Assembly (NCBI RefSeq): GCF_000091305.1
Contig: NC_013929.1
Location: 2,728,001-2,792,000 of the forward strand
DNA length: 64,000 nucleotides
Direction: 5' to 3'
From: Streptomyces scabiei 87.22
GTDB taxonomy: Bacteria; Actinomycetota; Actinomycetes; Streptomycetales; Streptomycetaceae
The first letter of the stretch is position 1. Every line of letters begins with the position of its first letter. The translations under genes and the position numbers were made by a program. A model generated the notes under the pieces. The model was not told where the DNA came from and ran no database searches. It saw only the letters and a list, made by a program, of their open reading frames with translations. Positions 1-8,810 of this stretch are shown here, in pieces.

Positions 1-1
1 C

Positions 2-1234
2 CCGTACACCGCCCTGTTCGCCGCCCCCGGCACCAAGAGCTTCACCGCCGCGGGTCTTCTCGGGCGGATGCCGCTGTCCATGATGGGCATCGGCGTGGTC
101 ACGATGATCTCCCAGCTCACCGGACGGTACGGCCTGGCGGGCGCGCTGTCGGCGACCATCGCGCTGTCCGCCGCCGTGCTCGGCCCGCAGATCTCGCGGC
201 TGGTCGACCAGTACGGACAACGGCGGGTGCTGCGCCCGGCGACGCTGGTGGCGCTGACCGCGTCGGCCGCGCTGTTGTTCGCCGCGCACCGCTCCTGGCC
301 GGACTGGGTGCTGTACGTCTGCTCGGCCGGTATCGGCTGTGTGCCGAGCCTCGGCGCGATGACCCGGGCACGCTGGGCGGCCCTGTACCGGGACACCCCG
401 CAGCTGCACACGGCGTACTCCTTCGAGTCGGTCGTCGACGAGGTCTGCTTCATCTTCGGGCCGATCATCTCCATCGGGCTGTCCACCGCGTGGTTCCCGG
501 AGGCGGGCCCGCTGCTGGCGGCCTGCTTCCTGGCGGCCGGCGTCTTCTGGCTCACCGCCCAGCGGGCGACCGAACCGGCGCCGCATCCGCGCGACCGGCA
601 CGACCGGGGCCGTTCGGCGCTGCGCTCGCCCGGACTGCAGGTCCTGGTGGCCACCTTCGTGGCCACCGGAGCGATCTTCGGGGCCGTCGACGTGGTCACG
701 GTGGCATTCGCCGAGGAGCGCGGTCACAAGGCCGCCGCGAGCGTCGTCCTGGCCGTGTACGCGGCCGGTTCCTGCGCCGCGGGCGTCGTCTTCGGGCTGT
801 TGCGCTTCGCCGGGGCGGCGGAACGACGGTGGCTGCTGGGCGTGTGCGCCATGGCCGTGAGTATGATCCCCCTCCTACTGGTCGGAAACTTGCCGTTCCT
901 GGCCGTGGCGCTCTTCGTCGCCGGACTGTCCATCGCACCCACGATGATCACGACGATGTCCCTGATCGAGGAGCACGTACCACGCACGCAACTGACCGAG
1001 GGCATGACCTGGGTGGGCACCGGGCTCGCGGTCGGGGTGGCGCTCGGTTCCTCGGTCTCCGGCTGGGTGATCGACGCCGCCGGGGCGCGGGCGGGGTACG
1101 TGGTTCCGGCGGCGTCCGGAGCCGTCGCGGTCGCGGTGGGTTTCCTCGGGTACCGCCGGCTGCGCAGGCCGGCTCCTAGGCGGGGAGGGCCCCATGAGCA
1201 CCACAGTGATCGGCAAGAGCGGCACGTGGCGTAA
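2..1234 (+). CDS. MFS transporter, 5' end outside window
   Basis: The reading frame is already open at base 2 and runs 410 codons to the stop, so the true start lies upstream. The protein is a chain of hydrophobic segments broken by short basic loops, with a charged central loop around the 200th visible residue, the usual two-bundle layout of a major facilitator superfamily permease. Substrate cannot be told. The last 41 bp overlap the next gene, whose own strong ribosome binding site lies inside this coding region, so the two are probably translated from one mRNA. The basic, His-rich tail (last 15 or so residues) is an effect of that overlap. Confidence 0.85.
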   Translation, partial: PYTALFAAPGTKSFTAAGLLGRMPLSMMGIGVVTMISQLTGRYGLAGALSATIALSAAVLGPQISRLVDQYGQRRVLRPATLVALTASAALLFAAHRSWPDWVLYVCSAGIGCVPSLGAMTRARWAALYRDTPQLHTAYSFESVVDEVCFIFGPIISIGLSTAWFPEAGPLLAACFLAAGVFWLTAQRATEPAPHPRDRHDRGRSALRSPGLQVLVATFVATGAIFGAVDVVTVAFAEERGHKAAASVVLAVYAAGSCAAGVVFGLLRFAGAAERRWLLGVCAMAVSMIPLLLVGNLPFLAVALFVAGLSIAPTMITTMSLIEEHVPRTQLTEGMTWVGTGLAVGVALGSSVSGWVIDAAGARAGYVVPAASGAVAVAVGFLGYRRLRRPAPRRGGPHEHHSDRQERHVA

Positions 1235-2513
1235 CTGGGCGGGGAACGTCACCGCCCGGCCCGTGCGGGAGGTCACGCCCGCCACGGTCGAGGAACTCGC
1301 CGCGGCCGTACGGCGGGCCGCCGAGGACGACCTGCGGGTGAAGGCCGTCGGCACGGGCCACTCGTTCACGGCCGCCGCCGCGACCGACGGCGTGCTGATC
1401 CGTCCCCAACTGCTGACGGGCATACGGAAGATCGACCGTGAGGCCATGACCGTCACGGTCGCCGCCGGCACCCCGCTCAAGCGGCTCAACAGGGCCCTCG
1501 CGCGCGAGGGGCTGTCGCTCACGAACATGGGCGACATCATGGAGCAGACGGTCTCCGGCGCCACCAGCACCGGAACGCACGGCACGGGCCGGGACTCGGC
1601 CTCGATCGCCGCCCAGATCCGGGGACTCGAACTGGTCACCGCGGACGGCTCGGTCCTCACCTGCTCGCCGACCGAGAACCCCGACGTGTTCGCCGCCGCC
1701 CGTGTCGGCATCGGCGCCCTCGGCATCGTCACCGCGATCACCTTCGCCGTGGAGCCGATCTTCCTGCTCACGGCGCGCGAGGAACCGATGCCGTTCGAGA
1801 AGGTCATGGCCGAGTTCGACGAACTGCACGCCGAGAACGAGCACTTCGAGTTCTACTGGTTCCCGCACACCGGCAACACCAACACCAAGCGCAACAACCG
1901 CAGCGCGGGCCCCGAGAAGCCCGTCCCCCAGCTGAACAGCTGGTTCGAGGACGAGTTCCTCTCCAACGGCGTCTTCCAGGTGGCCAACTGGGTGGGCCAG
2001 GCGGTCCCCGCCACCATCCCGACGATCGCGCAGATCTCCAGCCGCGCCCTGTCCGCGCGGACCTACACCGACATCCCCTACAAGGTCTTCACCTCCCCGC
2101 GCCGGGTGCGGTTCGTGGAGATGGAGTTCGCCGTGCCGCGCGAGGCCCTGGTGGACACGCTGCGTGAAGTCAAGGCGATGGTCGACCGTTCGAAGCTGCG
2201 CGTCAGCTTCCCCGTCGAGGTGCGCACGGCGCCGGCCGACGACATCGCGCTCTCCACCGCCTCCGGCCGGGAAAGCGCCTACGTCGCCGTCCACATGTTC
2301 AAGGGCACGCCCTATCAGGCGTACTTCACCGCCGCCGAGCGGATCTTCACCGCGCACGAGGGGCGGCCGCACTGGGGCAAGGTGCACACCCGCGACTCGG
2401 ACTACTTCGCCAAGGTCTACCCCCGGTTCGGCGAGTTCACCGCACTGCGTGACCGGCTGGACCCCGAACGGCGTTTCCAGAACGACTACTTGCGCCGGGT
2501 GCTGGGCGCCTAG
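1194..2513 (+). CDS. FAD-linked sugar-lactone (D-arabinono-1,4-lactone type) oxidase
   Basis: 439 residues, the family's normal size. An N-terminal FAD-binding (PCMH/VAO) domain contains GTGHSFTA with His56, the position that carries covalent flavin in aldonolactone and alditol oxidases. The C-terminal half is the ALO domain and keeps the HWGK signature at residues 393-396. Such enzymes oxidise aldonolactones, or polyols in the AldO subgroup, with oxygen or another acceptor; substrate is not readable here. ATG start with GGGGAGGG 4-11 bases upstream. It overlaps the transporter gene, which hints that the two share a sugar-acid substrate (inference). Confidence 0.85.
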   Translation: MSTTVIGKSGTWRNWAGNVTARPVREVTPATVEELAAAVRRAAEDDLRVKAVGTGHSFTAAAATDGVLIRPQLLTGIRKIDREAMTVTVAAGTPLKRLNRALAREGLSLTNMGDIMEQTVSGATSTGTHGTGRDSASIAAQIRGLELVTADGSVLTCSPTENPDVFAAARVGIGALGIVTAITFAVEPIFLLTAREEPMPFEKVMAEFDELHAENEHFEFYWFPHTGNTNTKRNNRSAGPEKPVPQLNSWFEDEFLSNGVFQVANWVGQAVPATIPTIAQISSRALSARTYTDIPYKVFTSPRRVRFVEMEFAVPREALVDTLREVKAMVDRSKLRVSFPVEVRTAPADDIALSTASGRESAYVAVHMFKGTPYQAYFTAAERIFTAHEGRPHWGKVHTRDSDYFAKVYPRFGEFTALRDRLDPERRFQNDYLRRVLGA

Positions 2514-2931
2514 CCGGGTCGGGGATGCCGGTGATCGCGTGAAGCGCGTCCCTCCCGAGGTCACGAAAAGGTCTGCTCCCGCGGCCGATTGACGTCACCC
2601 ACGAGAAAGTCGGGCGGCGTGCCGATCCACGCAAGTGGCCCGAATGGAGTACTGTTGCGAGCCCTGGGTCCGGACTCCCGCCAGGGTGTCCGGGGCCTCC
2701 AAGGACCGCCGGGAGGGGGACCGTTGCACAGGGTGATGAGGTTCGTCACTTAGCGTTGCGAATTGATAACCGTGCCATAACGGCGATCTCGGGCCCACGC
2801 TCGACACGCCGGGCAATCAGGCAAGGTTGTGGCAGGCTGCACCCGGGCAGGCCACACTCGACTAGCGGAACACTCGACTAGCGGAAGCAGCGACGCACGT
2901 GACGTCGGCAGGCACCACCCGGGAGGTCCCC
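2514..2931. other. Intergenic region upstream of sepH
   Basis: No gene seen in these 418 bases. The lower-GC part around 2700-2790 is where I expect the sepH promoter, but no -10/-35 pair is convincing. A perfect 16-bp tandem duplication lies just before sepH (see 2855-2886). Confidence 0.5.
2855..2886 (+). repeat. Perfect 16-bp tandem duplication in sepH leader
   Basis: CACTCGACTAGCGGAA occurs twice back to back (2855-2870 and 2871-2886), ending 45 bases before the sepH start codon. Each copy carries the rare tetramer CTAG. It could be a duplicated protein-binding site or a slippage product; the sequence alone does not decide. Confidence 0.9.
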
Positions 2932-3969
2932 ATGCCCGAACTGCGTGTCGTGGCCGTCTCCAATGACGGCACACGGCTGGTGCTGAAGGCTGCCGATTCC
3001 ACGGAGTACACGCTGCCGATCGACGAGCGGCTGCGTGCCGCCGTGCGCGGCGACCGTCCTCGCCTCGGTCAGATCGAGATCGAGGTGGAGAGCCATCTCC
3101 GCCCCCGTGACATCCAGGCGCGGATACGCGCGGGTGCCACGGCCGAGGAGGTCGCGCAGCTCGCCGGCATCCCCGTGGACCGGGTGCGCCGGTTCGAGGG
3201 CCCCGTCCTCGCCGAGCGCGCCTTCATGGCGGAGCGGGCCCGCAAGACCCCGGTCCGCCGCCCTGGAGAGAACGCGGCCGGACCCCAGCTCGGCGAGGCC
3301 GTCCAGGAGCGGCTGCTGCTGCGCGGCGCCGAGAAGGACACCGTCCAGTGGGACTCCTGGCGCCGGGACGACGGCACCTGGGAAGTGCTGCTCGTGTACT
3401 GCGTCGCCGGTGAACCGCACTCGGCGAGCTGGACGTACGACCCGCCCAGGCGGCTCGTCCAGGCCGTCGACGACGAGGCACGCTCGCTGATCGGCGAGTC
3501 CGACGACCTCGGGACGCCCGAGCCGAGCTTCCCGTTCGTGCCGAGGATCGCCCGGCTGCCCCGCGACCGCCCCCTGGACCGCCAGGCGGACCGTCCCGCC
3601 CTGCCGGGGCCGCCGCCCGAGTCCGACGAGGACCTGGTGAGCGAGCGCGACTCGCTGACCAGCATCCTGGAGGCCGTTCCCAGCTACCGGGGCGACCTGG
3701 TGGTGCCCGAACTGCCCTCCCTCGAACCGCAGGAGGAGTCCGCTTCCGTCGAGGAGGTGGCGGAGGAGGAGTCCGCGGCCCCCGCGGCCTCGGCCGGTTC
3801 CGCGTACGCGGACGTCCTCATGCCGCGGTCGGTCAACGGCCACCGCGACCGGCTGATCGGCGCCACCGACCGGCAGGCCGAGGCGGACGGCGTCCGCCCG
3901 GGCCGCCGCGCGGCGGTGCCGAGCTGGGACGAGATCGTGTTCGGGACGCGGCGCAAGAAACAGGAGTAA
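2932..3969 (+). CDS. sepH: Septation protein SepH (DUF3071)
   Basis: 345 residues from the ATG that follows GGGAGG by five bases; an in-frame GTG 33 bases earlier lacks a ribosome binding site. The N-terminal ~165 residues are the conserved DUF3071 domain, containing a helix-turn-helix-like segment at about 68-92 (ATAEEVAQLAGIPVDRVRR). The rest is acidic, Pro/Glu-rich and probably disordered, ending in a short conserved basic tail. In Streptomyces SepH binds FtsZ and supports sporulation septation (established for the family). Cytoplasmic. It stands alone and ends before a strong terminator shared with the convergent sulfurtransferase gene. Confidence 0.9.
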   Translation: MPELRVVAVSNDGTRLVLKAADSTEYTLPIDERLRAAVRGDRPRLGQIEIEVESHLRPRDIQARIRAGATAEEVAQLAGIPVDRVRRFEGPVLAERAFMAERARKTPVRRPGENAAGPQLGEAVQERLLLRGAEKDTVQWDSWRRDDGTWEVLLVYCVAGEPHSASWTYDPPRRLVQAVDDEARSLIGESDDLGTPEPSFPFVPRIARLPRDRPLDRQADRPALPGPPPESDEDLVSERDSLTSILEAVPSYRGDLVVPELPSLEPQEESASVEEVAEEESAAPAASAGSAYADVLMPRSVNGHRDRLIGATDRQAEADGVRPGRRAAVPSWDEIVFGTRRKKQE

Positions 3970-4115
3970 CGGACCTGCGGCGGTGAGGGGGTCGGACCGG
4001 TCGCCCCGATGGACCGGTGTGCTCGTCTGTGTCTCCGGCGGTGTCCTGTCCGCGTCGTCGCCGACGCTGTCCGATGGTGTTTTTTGTTGGTGCAGGATCG
4101 GTTATTCATACGGGT

Positions 4116-4148
4116 GAGGGGCCCGCGTCGTTCAGACGCGGGCCCCTC
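4116..4148. terminator. Bidirectional terminator between sepH and sulfurtransferase
   Basis: A 14-bp perfect GC-rich stem, GAGGGGCCCGCGTC, with loop GTTCA lies between two convergent stops (3969 and 4169). A T-rich stretch sits near 4078-4085. Confidence 0.85.
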
Positions 4149-4168
4149 GGCATTCCGTCAGCGCCCGC

Positions 4169-4996
4169 TCACCGGGGGTCGGGGCCGGTGGCGACCGGCC
4201 GGCTCCCGTCCCGGGACCACTCCGACCACGAGCCCACGTACAGCGCCGCCGGGATGCCGGCGACCGCCAGGGCCAGCACCTCGTGGGCCCCTGAGACACC
4301 GGAGCCGCAGTACACGCCGACCTCGGTGCCGGGCCTCGCGCCGAGCCCCTTGAAGCGGTCGGCGAGTTCGGCGGCGGACCGGAAGCGGCCGGATTCGGCC
4401 ACGTTCTCCGTGGTGGGGGCGGACACCGCACCCGGGATGTGGCCGCCGACCGGATCGATGGGCTCCACGTCACCGCGGTAGCGCTCGGCGGCCCTGGCGT
4501 CCAGCAGCAGTCCGGTGCGGGCCAGCTCGGCGGCGCCGTCCGCGTCGAGCAGCGGCAGCGCGCCGGGGGCGGGCTCGAAGGTGCCGGGCGCGGGCTGCGG
4601 GACCTCGGCCGTCAGAGGGCCCTCCCAGGCCGCCAGACCGCCGTCCAGGACCCGTACCGAGGGGTGCCCCGCCCAGCCGAGCAGCCACCACGCGCGCGCG
4701 GCGGCCCAGTTGAGGCCGCCGTCGTGGACGACGACGGGGCGGTCGGCGCTGACCCCGGCCGCCCGCATCGTCGCGCCGAAGGCGCCGGTGTCGGGCAGCG
4801 GGTGACGGCCGCCGGAGCCCGCCGGGCCGGCCAGCTCGGCGTCCAGGTCGACGAAGACGGCTCCCGGGATGTGGGCCCTGTCGTACTCGGGACGCAGGTT
4901 CGGGCCGCCCAACTGCCAGCGGACGTCCAGGAGGACCGGCGGACGGGGGCCCGCCAGTTCGCCGGCGAGGTCGGCGGCGGAGATGATGGCGTTCAT
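4169..4996 (-). CDS. sseA: Two-domain sulfurtransferase (thiosulfate/3-mercaptopyruvate type)
   Basis: 275 residues, two tandem rhodanese folds. The N-terminal non-catalytic domain has DVRW and the HIPGAVFVDLD motif. The C-terminal domain has a second HIPGAV motif and an active-site loop CGSGVSGA with Cys230. The CGSGV(S/T) loop is characteristic of 3-mercaptopyruvate sulfurtransferases rather than classical rhodanese (CRxGxR/T), so mercaptopyruvate is the more likely donor. Start chosen at the ATG preceded by GGATGGAG; an upstream frame extension has no such site. Cytoplasmic; convergent with sepH. The symbol is a family-level assignment. Confidence 0.88.
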   Translation of the reverse strand: MNAIISAADLAGELAGPRPPVLLDVRWQLGGPNLRPEYDRAHIPGAVFVDLDAELAGPAGSGGRHPLPDTGAFGATMRAAGVSADRPVVVHDGGLNWAAARAWWLLGWAGHPSVRVLDGGLAAWEGPLTAEVPQPAPGTFEPAPGALPLLDADGAAELARTGLLLDARAAERYRGDVEPIDPVGGHIPGAVSAPTTENVAESGRFRSAAELADRFKGLGARPGTEVGVYCGSGVSGAHEVLALAVAGIPAALYVGSWSEWSRDGSRPVATGPDPR

Positions 4997-5318
4997 GGCT
5001 CCATCCTCGCGTACGGGGTGGCCGCGTCGCCCGGGTCCGGCTACTCTGCCCGCCGGGCGATGCCGATCACCGGGTGTACGGGATCGGACACATGCCGTAC
5101 AGCCGATGGACCTCGCACGGCCGCGCCGCGGACGGCGCCCGGTACCGGATCGTCCGGCATCCTCGGGCACGCAGGCCGCGCGCGGCGGTGCGGCGCGGGT
5201 CCGGCACGCCATGGGTGGTGCGAGCATCGGCACGGGGCGTGATCGCGCGCGGACGCGGTACACGCGTCCCGAGGGCGGACGGACACGGCCACCGCGAGGG
5301 GCCGAGGAGAGAGTGACG
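4997..5318. other. Intergenic region between divergent sulfurtransferase and VOC genes
   Basis: 322 bases that must hold both divergent promoters. No convincing promoter, operator or small gene was recognised. Confidence 0.4.
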
Positions 5319-6113
5319 ATGACCGAGGCACGGGGGTCGGCCGGCCTGAGCGGCGCCGCGTATCCACCGGGCACGCCCTGCTGGGTGAGCCTGATGGTGC
5401 ACGGGACGGCCACGACCCAGGAGTTCTACGGGGCCCTGTTCGGCTGGGAGTTCCAGCCCGGCCCCCAGCAGCTCGGCCCGTACGTGCGGGCCCTGCTCGA
5501 CGGGCGCCAGGTGGCGGGCATCGGACAGCTCCCGCCCGACCGCCATCTGCCCGTCGCCTGGACGCCGTACTTCGCCTCGGACGACGCGGACCGGACCGCG
5601 GAGACCGTACGGCACTGCGGCGGCACGGTCGGCGTCGGTCCGCTGGACGCCGGCGAGGCGGGCCGCCTGGTGATCGCCTCCGATCCCGCGGGGGCCGTCT
5701 TCGGCGTCTGGCAGGCCGCGGAGCACCTCGGAGCGGACATCGGCGGAGTCCCCGGCACCCCTGCGTGGGACGAGCTCCTCACCGTCGACAGCTCGCTGGT
5801 CGCCAAGTTCTACGAGACGACGTTCGGCTACGAGGAGGAGCCCCTGGTCTCGGCCGACGACGACTACCTCACCCTGCGCGTCGCGGGCCGCTCCGTCGCC
5901 GGCATCCACGGAGTCGGCGACGCGCTCCCCCGGGACCGGGGTCCGCACTGGCTGACCTACTTCGAGGTGGCGGACCCCGACGAGGCCGCCAACCGTGTCA
6001 TCGAACTCGGCGGGCGGGTCCTCGACCCCACCCACGACACCCCGCACGGCCCGGTGGCCACACTGGCCGATCCGGAGGGCGCGAAGTTCGCCGTGGTGCA
6101 CACCCAGCGCTGA
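5319..6113 (+). CDS. VOC (glyoxalase/bleomycin-resistance fold) family protein
   Basis: 264 residues with two consecutive VOC modules (about 15-125 and 135-262), each with the beta-alpha-beta pattern of the fold (for example YGALFGWEF in the first and FYETTFGY in the second) and a DPEGAKFAVV-like closing strand. Tandem VOC proteins of this size in actinomycetes are mostly uncharacterised hydroxylase/glyoxalase-like proteins; the substrate is unknown. The ATG at 5319 lies nine bases after GGAG; a GTG six bases earlier is too close to that site. Confidence 0.8.
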   Translation: MTEARGSAGLSGAAYPPGTPCWVSLMVHGTATTQEFYGALFGWEFQPGPQQLGPYVRALLDGRQVAGIGQLPPDRHLPVAWTPYFASDDADRTAETVRHCGGTVGVGPLDAGEAGRLVIASDPAGAVFGVWQAAEHLGADIGGVPGTPAWDELLTVDSSLVAKFYETTFGYEEEPLVSADDDYLTLRVAGRSVAGIHGVGDALPRDRGPHWLTYFEVADPDEAANRVIELGGRVLDPTHDTPHGPVATLADPEGAKFAVVHTQR

Positions 6114-6170
6114 ACCGCCCGCCGCGTCCGTCGCCCGATCGGGTGATCCCGGGGGCTCCCACCGGTCCCG

Positions 6171-6818
6171 TCAGACCGTCTCGACGGGGAGGACGTCCGG
6201 AGCGAGGGCGCTCGCGTGCGCGGAGGCCGCCGTCATCCGGCGGCGGTGGTGACGACGGCAGAGCACCTCGTAGCCGATGTCGTCGGGCTGATTGACGTCG
6301 CCGACGACCACCTGGGCACCCTCGACGACCATCTGGCCGCCTATGGTGCGGGCGTTGTGGGTGGCACGGGCGCCGCACCAGCACAGGGCCTCCACCTGGA
6401 GGACCTCGACGCGGTCGGCCAGCTCCACCAGGCGCTGGGAGCCGGGGAAGAGCTTGGAGCGGAAGTCGGTCGTGATGCCGAAGGCGTACACGTCCAGGCT
6501 CAGGTCGTCCACGACGCGGGCGAGCTGGTCGATCTGCTCGGGGGCGAGGAACTGGGCCTCGTCCGCGATCACGTAGTCCGCACGACGGCCCTGGGAGAGG
6601 TGGTCGACCAGGTACGCGTAGAGGTCCTGCCCGTCCTCGACCTCCACGGCGTCGGTGACCAGGCCGAGCCGCGACGACAGCTTGCCCTCGCCCGCGCGGT
6701 CGTCCCGCGTGAAGATCATGCCCTGGAGGCCGCGCGCCGAACGGTTGTGCTCTATCTGGAGGGCCAGCGTCGACTTCCCGCAGTCCATGGTTCCGGAGAA
6801 GAACACCAGCTCGGGCAT
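6171..6818 (-). CDS. tdk: Thymidine kinase (type II)
   Basis: 215 residues. Phosphorylates thymidine in nucleotide salvage. P-loop GTMDCGKST at residues 9-17, the DEAQF motif at 86-90 holding the catalytic acidic residue, and a zinc site made by Cys146, Cys148, Cys187 and His190. The start at MPELVF matches the family; AAAGG lies about a dozen bases upstream, and an earlier in-frame ATG (6842) has no binding site. Head of a leftward... minus-strand group is not clear because the next gene upstream ends 61 bases away; it may be cotranscribed with the phosphatase gene at 6880-8067. Confidence 0.93.
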   Translation of the reverse strand: MPELVFFSGTMDCGKSTLALQIEHNRSARGLQGMIFTRDDRAGEGKLSSRLGLVTDAVEVEDGQDLYAYLVDHLSQGRRADYVIADEAQFLAPEQIDQLARVVDDLSLDVYAFGITTDFRSKLFPGSQRLVELADRVEVLQVEALCWCGARATHNARTIGGQMVVEGAQVVVGDVNQPDDIGYEVLCRRHHRRRMTAASAHASALAPDVLPVETV

Positions 6819-6879
6819 GGTGAGTTGAGCACCTTTCGGCATGGACGGCGACGGGTGGGGCCGGGTGGCGGACAGGGCG

Positions 6880-8067
6880 TCAGGAGCGTACTTCGAGGAG
6901 CGGGACCAGCTGTTCCGCGGGGGTCATCGAGCCGTGGTTGCCGACCATCGCCGACTCCTTGGGCTCCCGTTCGGAGGCGGTGATCAGGACGTCGTCGTGT
7001 GCCGCCGCGACCACGTCGCCGATGCGGGCGTACACACGGTCGTCGATCCGCGGTCCGAACCAGCCCGCCGCGATCGCCTCGTCGCGCGAGGCGATCCAGA
7101 ACTGCTCGCCCAGCACCTCGCGCCAGCAGGTCAGCACGTCCGTCTCCGCCCCCGGTACCGCGTACACATGGCGGGCCCGGCCCTCGCCGCCCAGCAGGGC
7201 GACCCCGGCCCGCAGCTCCCAGTCCTCGTCGAAGTCGATGCGGTGCTGCTCGTCGAACGGGACGTCGAGCATGCCGTGGTCCGCGGTGACGTACAGGGCG
7301 GTGCGCGGCGGGAGCTGCTCGGCCAGGCGCTGGACGAGCCGGTCGACGTGCATGAGCTGGCCGCGCCAGGGGTCCGAGTCGACGCCGAAGCGGTGTCCCG
7401 CGCCGTCCAGTTCGGAGTAGTAGGTGTAGATCAGCGCGCGGTCCCCGGCGGCCAGTTGCTCCGCGGCCACGTCCATGCGGTCGTCGCCGGAGAGCCGGCC
7501 GTGGAAGGTGCCGCCGCTCAGCGCGATCTTCGTGAGGGGGGTGTTCTGGAAGGCAGGGGAGGTGACCTGGGCGGTGTGCACACCCGCCCGGTCGGCTAGC
7601 TGGAAGACCGTGGGGTACGGCTGCCACACCTTCGGCTCCGTCCACGGCTGCCAGCGGAGCTGGTTCATCAGCTCCCCGGTCCGCGGGTCACGGACCGTGT
7701 AGCCGGGCAGTCCGTGCGCGCCCGGCGGCAGGCCGGTGCCCACGGAGGCGAGGGAGGTGGCGGTGGTGGCGGGGTATCCCGCGGTGAGGGGGCGGCCGGT
7801 GCCACCGCGCGAGGACGCCAGCAGCGCGTTCATGTAGGGCGCCTCGTCGGGGTGCGCCCTCAGCTGCTCCCAGCCCAGGCCGTCGACGAGGAACACGCAG
7901 GCCCGGTCGGCGGGGGTCAGCTCCGGTATCGACGCGGTCGTACCGGGAACCCCCATGCCCGCCGCGAGGGTGGGCAGGAGATCGGCGAGCGAGCCGGTCC
8001 CGTACGCGGGGACGGGGGCGGAGCCGAGGGTGAGGGGTTCCGGGTCGTCCCAGGTGGGCAGGGCCAT
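6880..8067 (-). CDS. Alkaline-phosphatase-superfamily phosphodiesterase (nucleotide pyrophosphatase-like)
   Basis: 395 residues. It has the two-metal site of the NPP/alkaline phosphatase superfamily: Asp62 in LVDGLG, the threonine nucleophile in PATTATS (about residue 101-102), DGAGHRFG (Asp221, His225), TADHGM (Asp263, His264) and GNHGS near the C-terminus (His378). No signal peptide is seen, so it probably acts in the cytoplasm, on a nucleotide or phosphodiester not defined by sequence. Its ATG shares one base with the stop of the DUF5998 gene (TGATG), so the two are translationally coupled. Confidence 0.88.
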   Translation of the reverse strand: MALPTWDDPEPLTLGSAPVPAYGTGSLADLLPTLAAGMGVPGTTASIPELTPADRACVFLVDGLGWEQLRAHPDEAPYMNALLASSRGGTGRPLTAGYPATTATSLASVGTGLPPGAHGLPGYTVRDPRTGELMNQLRWQPWTEPKVWQPYPTVFQLADRAGVHTAQVTSPAFQNTPLTKIALSGGTFHGRLSGDDRMDVAAEQLAAGDRALIYTYYSELDGAGHRFGVDSDPWRGQLMHVDRLVQRLAEQLPPRTALYVTADHGMLDVPFDEQHRIDFDEDWELRAGVALLGGEGRARHVYAVPGAETDVLTCWREVLGEQFWIASRDEAIAAGWFGPRIDDRVYARIGDVVAAAHDDVLITASEREPKESAMVGNHGSMTPAEQLVPLLEVRS

Positions 8068-8654
8068 CAGCGGGCGGTGTCCGCGGTGGCCTCGGAGAGG
8101 GACTGCGCGAAGGCGAGGGCCTGGCGCACGGTCTCCGGGCCGTCCCCGGCCTCGCTGACGCGCAGGCTGAGGTCGTCCGCCGTCGAGCTGCCCGTGTAGC
8201 CGTGGTCCGCCTCGCAGTTGGGGTCGCCGCAGGCGGCGGGCTCCAGGTCGATGCGGGAGACGGCACCCCAGCCGATGGTCAGGACGACCTCGCGGGGCAG
8301 GGTGCCCGGCGTGTACGACTCGGGGTTGGCGACGACACGGCTGAGCACGACCGACGAGATCCGGCCGATCTTCACCGACTCGGTCGAGGTCGTGGCGTAC
8401 GGGGTCGGTGAGGTGGTGTCCGCGGCCTGCTCGTCGGTGTGGCTGACGATGAAGCGGTTGCCCGTGAGGACGAGGACGGTGACATGCCGCCGCACCTCGT
8501 TCGCGTCGAACGTCGTCTCCTGGTGGACCAGGTACGACTTGATGGCCTCGCCGCCGACAGCGGCCTCCACCGCCTCGGCCACGAGGGCCGGGTAGTAGCC
8601 GCTGCGCTCGATCGCCGCACGCAGCCCCTGGGTCGTCGTACTGGTCTTGGCCAT
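8067..8654 (-). CDS. DUF5998 family protein
   Basis: 195 residues, conserved in actinomycetes with no known function. It is predicted soluble, with no membrane segment. A short DPNCEADHGY stretch near residue 150 could bind metal (two acids, Cys, His), but that is speculation. Start chosen at MAKTS, preceded by AGGATGG; an ATG nine bases upstream lacks room for a binding site. Coupled to the downstream phosphodiesterase gene through a one-base overlap. Confidence 0.8.
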   Translation of the reverse strand: MAKTSTTTQGLRAAIERSGYYPALVAEAVEAAVGGEAIKSYLVHQETTFDANEVRRHVTVLVLTGNRFIVSHTDEQAADTTSPTPYATTSTESVKIGRISSVVLSRVVANPESYTPGTLPREVVLTIGWGAVSRIDLEPAACGDPNCEADHGYTGSSTADDLSLRVSEAGDGPETVRQALAFAQSLSEATADTAR

Positions 8655-8810
8655 GATGTCCATCCTACGGGGGCGCACTGACTGCGAGGGACCGCTCTGC
8701 CGTCTCCGTTATGTCGTGGACGGATCAAGCAGACGGATCAATGCGGGCAGCCGCGCGCCGACCTCCCGCGGGTCGCGGGTCGTCCCCGGTGCTCCCGCGA
8801 CGCGCGTCCC

